A DNA stretch of 21,814 nt from a virus. Under the pieces are notes generated by a model. That model worked only from the letters and a program-made list of their open reading frames with translations. It ran no database searches and was not told the DNA's origin. A program made the position numbers and the translations under genes. The stretch covers positions 1 through 21,814 of the IMG/VR virus record IMGVR_UViG_3300025122_000186, one strand, 5' to 3'. Shown here piece by piece: positions 15,180 to 21,814 of this stretch (the stretch's first letter is position 1; each line of letters starts with the position of its first letter).

Positions 15180-18100
15180 TTAATCCTCAAATGACGCTCC
15201 AGTGTTTGTAATTATGAAATCAATTGCAATAAATTCAATTGCTCGTGTTGGCTTCAAGAAGATTTTTGCGTACATCACATTCCTATCAATAAGATCGGGT
15301 GTCGTTGTCGTTGAATCTAATACAACTTTATAATCTTCTAGCCCAAGCCTAACTTTAACACTATCAAGGAATGGGGCAACTTGTCCAGTAAATCTATCCC
15401 AAGTTACTGCTGTATTTGGATCAAAAAGTAACCTTGATGAAATTCGAGAAACTTCTTTCTTAATATGGATCAGCAAGCGTCTGACATTAACTCGGTCCAA
15501 AGCACTTCTTGTTGCTTGTAGCGTTTTTTGGCCAAAAACAACAAGTCCTTCCGCTGGAAATGAAGCAATTGGATTAATGTTATTCTCATAAAGCTTATCG
15601 CGATCCTTAGAAGACAATCGCTCAGTAACTCCAATGATTGGAACACCGCCAGCGCCTTCAGTTAAGCCACCGCGATTAAAGCCCGCTGGCGCATACCAAA
15701 CTTCTGATTGGGCCTCCGAATAAGCATAAGTTCCTATGGCAGCAATTGACGGTGGCGCAAAAAACGCAACACCAGAGTCTGAATCTCTAATTTGAATCCA
15801 CGGATAATAACAAGCGCCATAGCTATTGTTAATTTTCCTGTCTCTTAGCGTTGTCGCTGCTGTTGAAGCTTTACCTTGATTGGCACTATCAGAATCCTTT
15901 CCGAATGAACTTCGATCAGAGGGAGGTAAATAACCACCCTCGATATCAATGACTGCCAAAGTATCTGCTCGACGTTCGCAAATATCCAACATATGATTTG
16001 TTAATCCACGCGACTCGGTGGTAGTTCCAACTCCTGGTGCAGTCATCAAATTACATTCCACCATTTCCGCATCTGCACACGAATCAATCGCCTGTCTAAT
16101 AGAATTAAACTTGGAATATGTTTGCATCGTTGGAGTCGTAGCATAATAATTATCGAATGGATTAGTATGTTGAATATCTACTCCATTAAATCCACCGAAC
16201 ATCGGAACTGTAAATTTATTAAACTCACTATCTAAAGTGTTGTGATATGACTTGTAAGTCACTGTATAAATGCCACCCACAGAACCTGATGTTCCGGTAC
16301 AAGATAATGCCAAACCAACTGCTCTAGAACCAGAGAGATAATATGCATCTGTGGTTTGTGAAGCGTTTGGAGATGTTGAGCCACCGACATTCGACTCCAC
16401 ACCAGTTTCTGATCCCGTGTGATTAGTAATATCATCAAGAGAGAAAACATATGAATACTCAATTACATTTCCTTGAGCCGAATACGATACTGCCGTCCGT
16501 GGGCCAGTAGTCAACCGGCCAATACCAGTTGAAAGTCCGCGTACAACATCTTGATAAGCATTATCAAATCTTGTACTACCACCATATTGAGTTGTATCTA
16601 CTCCAAAGTATGCATCTGTTGGGTCATTTAAATTTCCTTCTGTTGTATTGCCGCGCATATACGTTCTTGGAAAATTGAATGAAGCTGTAAATTGAAGCCC
16701 ACCACCGGCCCCGCCACCGCCCATAGAACCACTACCAACCCATACAAATGGTGTACCAGACCTCTCGCCGCAAAGGCCAGGAACGCCCGCGTCCCATGTT
16801 TGAGCCATTGCACGAGCAAATGGTGTTGCCATTCCAGCGTGATCTAAAGAAGATGTCACTGTTCTAGCAGACGTACTTCCACTAAGAATGCCAAAAGAAC
16901 CCCATCGCGGTGGTCCTTGATAACCGAAAGGCAGCAAGTCAGAAGAAACGCCGCCTCCATCAACTTCAGACTTCATCTCAACGTAAATAAATTTCGAAGC
17001 ATTTGGATATCGGCCATGATATCGAAAACGCCTATCGGAATCATCCCATTTAGCATATTTATCACCAATTCTTCGTGCAATATAGTTTGGATCATTTGGA
17101 TTCAAACTTAAGTTTGCAAAACTTTCTACAACTTTTGGAGCTTCGTCACTATCATTTGCCTTTCTTACAAGGAGCGAAAAGGAGCCCCAAGGATCACTTG
17201 GCTCGACAGAGTATCTAATATCTCTAATCGAAATCTTAAGATTTTCTTGTGTCCATTCACCAGAATCGAGTGCTTTAATTTGAAACAATCTTTGATTATT
17301 TTCAGGTGAATAAGAACTAGATGCTCCCATATCTTGAGCAATAATCCAAGGAGTTTGCGCTGGAGTTGCACTTGCATAATTTTCAGACCAGCCTTCAGTT
17401 TCTGGTTTATTATAAAGAGAAGCAATAAAACCAAAAACATCACCGTTTCCTGATCCGCTATTAAGAGTTTCACGAACATCTCTTTCAAAAGTTTCGCCTA
17501 AGAAATATGATGCAGTTGCACCCGTATCATATAGCCGTGTAGTTAACTTTGTCGGATTTGTATTAAAAACGTTCCGGGCAAAATTACCAGCAGTTTCTGA
17601 TTTAATATTAAAACTAATCGTTTCTAAAAGATCACCGCCAGGTGTGCCTACGGAATTGTCTTTAACAAGAGCGGTAAATGTTGGTCCCGGTCCTGAACTT
17701 TTGATCAAAATTCCCGATCCAGTCACGTTTTTGGAGACAAAACCACCCTCGCCATCGGTCGATCCGCGAACGGCCCCCGAAAGTTCAATAGAACTTCCAG
17801 TACAGTACCAAACACAAGCAAGAGTACCAGTTACCGCAGTACCGGCACTTGCACTATCGCAAACGAATAATCCCAAAGCACCTGCATGTTCACGAGTGCC
17901 ATCTGGATCTTCGCCGCCAACCCACCAACCGGCTTGTTGGCCGCTTCTAGCAGTTGCTGTACTATCAGTGTGTTGTTGGCCTAAAAGACGCACATAAGTC
18001 AAAGGAGAACCATTTGCTAACCACGCTTGAGCAGCATAAGCACCATATGTAGGTGTTAATCCTGCACCTCCCTTTCTCCAAATATCACCACCAGCACCGC

Positions 18101-18293
18101 CAGGTAAAGGTTCTCCAAAAATTTCAACAAATTCTGTAAAATTTTGGACTTTTACCGGTCGAAGGGCCGGTCCTCGTTGGGCTCGCCCAATAATAACTGG
18201 TCCTACTGCCTCTGGTTCATCAGGGATTTGCGATCTATCAAGTTCGCGAAGCTGAATTCCTGGTGATACAAATCTGAATTTGCCTTGTGCCAT
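15180..18293 (-). CDS. gp18: Contractile tail sheath protein, gp18-like
   Basis: The 1037-residue protein begins VSPGIQLRELD and continues VGPVIIGRAQRGPALRPVKV then FTEFVEIFGEP, the standard sheath N-terminus. The last 118 residues hold the conserved sheath core: ALDRVNVRRLLIHIKKEV, LFDPNTAVTWDRF, FLDSVKVRLGLEDYKVVLD and FLKPTRAIEFIAIDFIIT. The segment before that (VDIEGGYLPP, CYYPWIQIRD, VFFAPPS-like FFAPPSIAAIG) is also typical. Subunits contract around the tube to drive it through the host envelope. T4 gp18 is 659 residues; the extra 380 or so are in the Gly/Ser/Thr-rich middle (about 100-700) and are expected on the outer surface. ATG at 18293 has AGGAGA before it. The leader contains the recurring ACTATTTA motif. 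Confidence 0.93.
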   Translation of the reverse strand: MAQGKFRFVSPGIQLRELDRSQIPDEPEAVGPVIIGRAQRGPALRPVKVQNFTEFVEIFGEPLPGGAGGDIWRKGGAGLTPTYGAYAAQAWLANGSPLTYVRLLGQQHTDSTATARSGQQAGWWVGGEDPDGTREHAGALGLFVCDSASAGTAVTGTLACVWYCTGSSIELSGAVRGSTDGEGGFVSKNVTGSGILIKSSGPGPTFTALVKDNSVGTPGGDLLETISFNIKSETAGNFARNVFNTNPTKLTTRLYDTGATASYFLGETFERDVRETLNSGSGNGDVFGFIASLYNKPETEGWSENYASATPAQTPWIIAQDMGASSSYSPENNQRLFQIKALDSGEWTQENLKISIRDIRYSVEPSDPWGSFSLLVRKANDSDEAPKVVESFANLSLNPNDPNYIARRIGDKYAKWDDSDRRFRYHGRYPNASKFIYVEMKSEVDGGGVSSDLLPFGYQGPPRWGSFGILSGSTSARTVTSSLDHAGMATPFARAMAQTWDAGVPGLCGERSGTPFVWVGSGSMGGGGAGGGLQFTASFNFPRTYMRGNTTEGNLNDPTDAYFGVDTTQYGGSTRFDNAYQDVVRGLSTGIGRLTTGPRTAVSYSAQGNVIEYSYVFSLDDITNHTGSETGVESNVGGSTSPNASQTTDAYYLSGSRAVGLALSCTGTSGSVGGIYTVTYKSYHNTLDSEFNKFTVPMFGGFNGVDIQHTNPFDNYYATTPTMQTYSKFNSIRQAIDSCADAEMVECNLMTAPGVGTTTESRGLTNHMLDICERRADTLAVIDIEGGYLPPSDRSSFGKDSDSANQGKASTAATTLRDRKINNSYGACYYPWIQIRDSDSGVAFFAPPSIAAIGTYAYSEAQSEVWYAPAGFNRGGLTEGAGGVPIIGVTERLSSKDRDKLYENNINPIASFPAEGLVVFGQKTLQATRSALDRVNVRRLLIHIKKEVSRISSRLLFDPNTAVTWDRFTGQVAPFLDSVKVRLGLEDYKVVLDSTTTTPDLIDRNVMYAKIFLKPTRAIEFIAIDFIITNTGASFED

Positions 18294-18329
18294 GCGTGTT
18301 TCTCCTTATAATACTTTAAAAGTCTCTAA

Positions 18330-18337
18330 TAAATAGT
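18330..18337 (-). promoter_or_regulatory. Recurring leader motif ACTATTTA, copy before tail sheath
   Basis: On the minus strand ACTATTTA lies 36 bases before the sheath ATG, between a weak hairpin after gp15 and the ribosome binding site. On the plus strand it reads AATAAATAGT. Confidence 0.35.
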
Positions 18338-18367
18338 AGCTTATCATTCGAAAAGCCAAAGGAATGA

Positions 18368-19291
18368 TTACGACCTATATTTTCCTTTTGGCTTTCCGAT
18401 TGGCCCCCAATCGGGCTCATCTTCTGTAATAACTCGTTCTCGTGGAATTCTAACATCAACTGCATTTTCCCGAATAACAATATGAGGTTGTTCATCGTTC
18501 TTATCTCCCCCCACAAGATAACCCAAAACTTTTAAACTTATTTTAGTTTCATGAAATCTTGCCTCATCTCCTGGTTCTGCAATGTTTCCATCAGAAGAAA
18601 AATCAGGTTGCATAAAAGCTTCATATGCATGACCATCTTGTTTTAATTTTAAATAATTTATTCCTTTAGAAAAAGTAACAAAAGGTTGCAATATCTCATT
18701 CATCTGTTGTTGATATTCTGTCCGAATACTTATGGAATACATAGCATCAATATATACAGGCATTGGAATCGTAATTGTTTCATAAACAACTTTTTTGTTT
18801 TTCGGCATTGGAAAATTAATTTGTTGATCACCAGGAGTACCCGCATTTCCCGCAATTCTTGATCTTTTTTTATAAGCATCTGCATTTGCAAAATTGGCAG
18901 TTTTCTCCTGATTTATTCTCCGTGCAATTGTAATGGAGCCACCTTTAGCATCCTGAACGGGTGGAATATTAGCCCAGAAAGATCCTTTATTATTGGGAGT
19001 TTTTGAAAAATTATCTCTTTGAAGGGCAATGATTGGAAATATCAAAGTATCATCACTATCTCTTAAATCTTTATGATTTTTTAACTGCCAAGACCTTTCT
19101 CCTGACACCCATATGACCGGGACTGGTTTCCATCCTTTATTGGTAGTACAAGAAACATTTATTTGTTCTTTAATCCAATTATAAACTGCAAAATCTATTG
19201 TTTCTAAAGTCGAGGGCTTATATGACATAATGGTGCGTTTTTCACCATCTGCTTTTCCGCCCCTATCAACTGATCCACTTAATATTGCCAT
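18368..19291 (-). CDS. gp15: Tail sheath terminator/stabiliser, gp15-like
   Basis: The protein is 307 residues (T4 gp15 is 272). The best landmark is the segment at 172-206, TITIPMPVYIDAMYSISIRT followed by EYQQQMNEILQPFV, which matches the T4 gp15 segment with SPIKMIYELSIFTRYEDDMF followed by a helix and ILPYF. Upstream, WVSGERSW and TLIFPIIALQRDNF fit strands of the same fold. A later LGYLV and a C-terminal tail of charged and Pro residues follow. gp15 caps the completed tail and joins it to the neck. The start lies two bases after the gp14-like stop, with GGTG before it, so the pair is coupled. Confidence 0.78.
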   Translation of the reverse strand: MAILSGSVDRGGKADGEKRTIMSYKPSTLETIDFAVYNWIKEQINVSCTTNKGWKPVPVIWVSGERSWQLKNHKDLRDSDDTLIFPIIALQRDNFSKTPNNKGSFWANIPPVQDAKGGSITIARRINQEKTANFANADAYKKRSRIAGNAGTPGDQQINFPMPKNKKVVYETITIPMPVYIDAMYSISIRTEYQQQMNEILQPFVTFSKGINYLKLKQDGHAYEAFMQPDFSSDGNIAEPGDEARFHETKISLKVLGYLVGGDKNDEQPHIVIRENAVDVRIPRERVITEDEPDWGPIGKPKGKYRS

Positions 19292-19293
19292 GT

Positions 19294-19782
19294 TTATTCA
19301 CCATCAAAAAGACCTTGACGTGCTCGGAAGCACTTAGCTGATATTTCAAGCATGTGGTCTGGTTGTCCAAATAATTGTTTTGGTTGATTTAAGGTTGTTA
19401 TTTCATAATAATCATCATCATATAAGATAAAATCACCCTCACGAACATATAAGTCTTGATCTTCCGTTAATCTTCTTTTATGAAAATGACAAGTTAAATG
19501 ATAAACACGATCTAATCCATATTTTCCAGCTTTTGTCGTAGTTTCTCCCCATTCAACTAATGCGTAAACTCGTATAGGTGGCAAAAAATTTTTTTCAATG
19601 GCTTCTCCATACAAAGAATGAAAATTTGTATGAGTTATGCTAATAGGATAATAAAGAATATCTTGACCGATAACACGTTCAATTAATTCATCATTAACCT
19701 GCTTAACTAAGTCACGTTCTTTTTTCCCAATAAACAAGGGAGGTGGTGCTTGTTCTGGTCTTTCCCATTTATTCTGGCCCAT
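19294..19782 (-). CDS. gp14: Neck protein, gp14-like
   Basis: The 162-residue protein resembles T4-type gp14 neck proteins. After a polar N-terminus come LVKQVNDELIERVIGQDILY, then YYPIS, then KYGLDRVYHLTCHFHKRRL, the hydrophobic REGDFILYDDDYYEI and ISAKCFRARQGLF. The order (helix with a Gly-x-Asp strand, a mid-chain GL, an 'EGD.I.....YEI' hairpin, and a final strand) is what I expect of this family. It is shorter than T4 gp14 (256). gp14 forms part of the neck ring between head and tail. Placement between gp13-like and gp15-like genes agrees with the T4 order. ATG at 19782 has AGAGG nine bases before it. Confidence 0.75.
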   Translation of the reverse strand: MGQNKWERPEQAPPPLFIGKKERDLVKQVNDELIERVIGQDILYYPISITHTNFHSLYGEAIEKNFLPPIRVYALVEWGETTTKAGKYGLDRVYHLTCHFHKRRLTEDQDLYVREGDFILYDDDYYEITTLNQPKQLFGQPDHMLEISAKCFRARQGLFDGE

Positions 19783-19787
19783 TTACA

Positions 19788-21104
19788 TCATCCTCTAAAA
19801 ATTCCCATTGGAATATGTATTTGTAGCCGATTGGCATCTTCTGCTTTTTTGGCATCAGCATCGGCCAACGCAGAATATGTTAATTTATCCAATAATTCTT
19901 TAAGTTCAGTTTTTAATGCCGTTTGTTCTTCTTTGGCTTGTGCTGATAATTCCGATGCATTTAATGTAACTGCCTCACCTGGAATTGGAATAGAGGCAAA
20001 TTTTCCTCTTACCTGCGCCAGCATTTCTTTTGAAATTGCTAAAGCATATCTTCTAATCCATTGCAAACCCATACTATTAATATTCTCATATGGGATATTC
20101 GAAAACGGTAAAGTGCTATAATTATTAACACCATCAATACCTTCTTGTCTAGTGGAACTGGTTACATATGCATCTTGTGGAACTGAAAAATCAAACCACA
20201 TTTTAGTCGGTGCTCCAGTACCAGGATTTGACGGTGCAGGATATATTCTAAGTCTAGTATCATTTAATTCATAAGAATAATGAGAAGCACGAGTATAGAG
20301 GCTTGTTTCAAAAGCCATTGATTGTAATTTATTTTGCCAAGCTGGAATAACCTCGAATGTTGATTCATCTGAATATTGGCCATATGTTGTTAAATTTCCC
20401 ACAACATTTAATCCGCCATAATATCCATAAAATCTCCACATGGTTCGTGGTGATCTATAATATACCCTTCTTATTGCAATTCTTTTGTTATTTACACCAT
20501 TTGCAAAATCTTGTCCCATTGTTGAGCCATCTGTAGACGCATCTTGAACAATTTTTTGTAAATCATAATGTTGTGTGGCATCTTGTAAAAGAAAAGAGGC
20601 CGAATATATTCTTATATCATCTCCTAACCCAGCACCACCAGCAAGTCCGTCAGCAATTCTCTTGCTATATTCAAATTTGAATTTTGGAAATTTTAATGCA
20701 GCATGAGATCTTTTACCATCCTTGGTTAAACTTGAGGATAATTCTCCACCCGCTTGAAGTGTTCCTGAATGGCTAAAAGTTCCTGTTACTGCCCCTAAAA
20801 AATCAGATAATACATTTATTGCTTGGTGATTGTTAACGATATAGGAATATTCTAATGTGGCAAGTTCGTATGATGTATAAACGTTATCCTCAGTTAATTC
20901 AATATCAAGCACATCACCACCGAGCATTTTATAAGTAAGCGCAACTTGAGACACAGCGCCAGATCCCCACTGACTAGAGCTTAATGGCCCCCTCATATAT
21001 GCACCATATGGTACACTTGTTGTCGTTAGAAGACCAGCTGCGCCAGTTGAGTGTAATACAATAGCACTAGTTTGTTGTTTTGGTGTTAAATTGGGAACTG
21101 CCAT
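19788..21104 (-). CDS. gp13: Neck protein, gp13-like
   Basis: The 438-residue product matches both ends of T4 gp13 (309 residues). At the N-terminal end, LGGDVLDIELTEDNVYTSYE compares with [20 protein letters not shown] of T4. At the C-terminal end, WIRRYALAISKEMLAQVRGK, then SIPIPG, then a helix with ELSAQAKEEQTALKTELKEL, and finally IPMGIFRG compare with the WVKDYATALAKELNGQ, MLPGG, RLIEEARLEKEALREELY and FGILVG of T4. The middle is longer than in T4. gp13 is the portal-proximal neck protein. The frame is open further upstream to 21164, but that start lies inside the terminator. ATG at 21104 has AGGAGA before it and is chosen. The leader contains the ACTATTTA motif. Confidence 0.82.
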   Translation of the reverse strand: MAVPNLTPKQQTSAIVLHSTGAAGLLTTTSVPYGAYMRGPLSSSQWGSGAVSQVALTYKMLGGDVLDIELTEDNVYTSYELATLEYSYIVNNHQAINVLSDFLGAVTGTFSHSGTLQAGGELSSSLTKDGKRSHAALKFPKFKFEYSKRIADGLAGGAGLGDDIRIYSASFLLQDATQHYDLQKIVQDASTDGSTMGQDFANGVNNKRIAIRRVYYRSPRTMWRFYGYYGGLNVVGNLTTYGQYSDESTFEVIPAWQNKLQSMAFETSLYTRASHYSYELNDTRLRIYPAPSNPGTGAPTKMWFDFSVPQDAYVTSSTRQEGIDGVNNYSTLPFSNIPYENINSMGLQWIRRYALAISKEMLAQVRGKFASIPIPGEAVTLNASELSAQAKEEQTALKTELKELLDKLTYSALADADAKKAEDANRLQIHIPMGIFRG

Positions 21105-21122
21105 TATTATTCTCCTCTTATT

Positions 21123-21130
21123 TAAATAGT
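21123..21130 (-). promoter_or_regulatory. Recurring leader motif ACTATTTA, copy before gp13
   Basis: On the minus strand ACTATTTA lies 18 bases before the gp13-like ATG, downstream of the strong terminator. It ends only a few bases before the ribosome binding site. Confidence 0.35.
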
Positions 21131-21154
21131 TAAAGAGTGCTTTAAACGAAAAAG

Positions 21155-21189
21155 AAAACCCCACCCTTCAAAAAGAAAGGCGGGGTTTT
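21155..21189 (-). terminator. Strong terminator after the major capsid gene
   Basis: On the minus strand AAAACCCC-G-CC (21189-21179) pairs with GG-G-T-GGGGTTTT (21166-21155), an 8-base stem (AAAACCCC/GGGGTTTT), one mismatch, then GC pairs around an A/T-rich loop, followed by CTTTTT. The plus strand also ends in TTTT, so it may act in both directions. It sits 28 bases beyond the capsid gene stop, as expected for a very highly expressed gene. Confidence 0.88.
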
Positions 21190-21217
21190 ACAAAGTTAAA
21201 AAGATAAGTCTAATAAA

Positions 21218-21814
21218 TTAGACAAGATCTTCGACAACAACAAGACCATACATATCTGGTCGAACCATCTTCTTACCGTAACGGGTCATAACGCCCTTAC
21301 GAGGTACAAAATCCTCTGTACCAAAGATAGTCGGAGTAACTTGCAGCGGCACATAAGGTGCATATACATAGCCACTCTCAAGGAAGCTACTGCCCTTACG
21401 TCCTACCAATAACAAGTTACGTGGGAAATACGGGTCAACGTAAATATCCCATTTCTTGCTAATTGCGCCGACTTTAACAGCACCAGCGGTGCCCTTGTTT
21501 TCGTCAGCAGTCGTATCAGCACGGAATCCAGCAGTAAATTCAAGAACATTCGCAACTTCTGGGCTTGTAACAATAAAGTTAGCCCCACCACGAAGCGTCT
21601 TGCGATGAATATTTGCTGAAACGTCATTGACAGTTTCAAGCAAAGTCTCATACCACTCAGACACAGTTCCAGTAAAGTCTGGATGTAGCGAAGTGTTAAT
21701 AGGCGTACCAGCACTAAGTCCCTGTCCTGAACGTTGTACAAACTTACCCGGTCTTCGCGACCAGTAATAAGTTCCAGCAGTTGAACCCTTCACGAGATCC
21801 TCAAGAATTTCTTG
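21218..21814 (-). CDS. gp23: Major capsid protein, gp23-like, C-terminal part (runs off right edge)
   Basis: The frame is open to the last base of the window, so about 199 C-terminal residues are present and the start is outside. The visible part has the T4 gp23 core: GANFIVTSPEVANVLE, DIYVDPYFPRNLLLVGRKGS, GYVYAPYVPLQVTPTIFG, FVPRKGVMTRYGKKM and the final MYGLVVVEDL. These match the gp23 segments 'ASP.VA..L', 'DPY.....LVG.KG', 'YAPYVPL' and 'TRYG'. The protein forms the hexamers of the icosahedral head and is probably matured by cleavage of its N-terminus, which is not in view. A GTG at 21793 is internal, not a start. A strong terminator follows, and the neck genes begin right after it. Confidence 0.95.
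   Translation of the reverse strand, partial: QEILEDLVKGSTAGTYYWSRRPGKFVQRSGQGLSAGTPINTSLHPDFTGTVSEWYETLLETVNDVSANIHRKTLRGGANFIVTSPEVANVLEFTAGFRADTTADENKGTAGAVKVGAISKKWDIYVDPYFPRNLLLVGRKGSSFLESGYVYAPYVPLQVTPTIFGTEDFVPRKGVMTRYGKKMVRPDMYGLVVVEDLV

Noticed and set aside
18344-18367. Hairpin TCATTC / GAATGA just after the gp15-like stop
   Set aside because: The stem has six AT-rich pairs with a 12-base loop and no T run, so it is too weak to call a terminator.
21105-21164. Upstream extension of the gp13-like frame
   Set aside because: It would start inside the terminator; ATG at 21104 has a strong ribosome binding site.
1-21814. tRNA genes, CRISPR arrays, insertion sequences, attachment sites
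   Set aside because: None was seen: there are no cloverleaf-like or repeat-spacer patterns in the short gaps, and no transposase or integrase motifs in any frame.

Overview
The window is a 21.8 kb piece of a tailed-phage genome with a contractile tail (myovirus morphology), belonging to the broad T4-like lineage. The diagnostic genes are a gp23-type major capsid protein, gp13, gp14 and gp15 neck and tail-completion proteins, a gp18-type contractile sheath, a gp19-type tube, a gp26-type baseplate protein and a gp32-type single-strand DNA-binding protein with a zinc-binding His/Cys set. The DNA is AT-rich and the proteins are divergent from T4, which suggests a distant ('far-T4') environmental phage. 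The host cannot be told from this sequence. Every supported gene is on the minus strand, so transcription runs from the right end to the left. Genes are tightly packed, with overlaps or gaps of a few bases and mostly good AGGAG-type ribosome binding sites. No gap exceeds about 110 bases. I see no tRNA, CRISPR, insertion sequence, integrase or attachment site.

Right half (21814 down to 13524), virion head-neck-tail: the C-terminal part of the major capsid gene (cut by the window edge), a strong terminator, then gp13, gp14, gp15, the 1037-residue sheath, the tube, a gp26-like baseplate protein and a 71-residue protein overlapping it, then a second terminator. Middle (13417 down to 4921), tail length and baseplate: tape measure, a putative tube-cap or initiator protein, a LysM-type baseplate protein, a 962-residue protein with a hub-like C-terminus, and a 730-residue virion protein that appears to carry a large insert. 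The gene order (23-13-14-15-18-19-26) differs from T4.

Left part (4888 down to 1), replication and accessory genes: a short polymerase-only family A DNA polymerase with a sigma70-like promoter almost on top of its start codon, a FkbM-type methyltransferase, a MazG-like nucleotide pyrophosphohydrolase, a divergent FtsZ/tubulin-like protein, the gp32-like single-strand binding protein with a hairpin in its leader followed by a terminator, and the start of an AIPR-family protein cut by the left edge.

The most unusual content is the cluster at about 0.6-4.9 kb: a minimal PolA, a tubulin/FtsZ-like protein translationally coupled to a nucleotide-cleaning enzyme, and a phage-borne AIPR protein. An 8-base motif also recurs in three late-gene leaders. 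All functional calls are from reading motifs by eye; no search was run.
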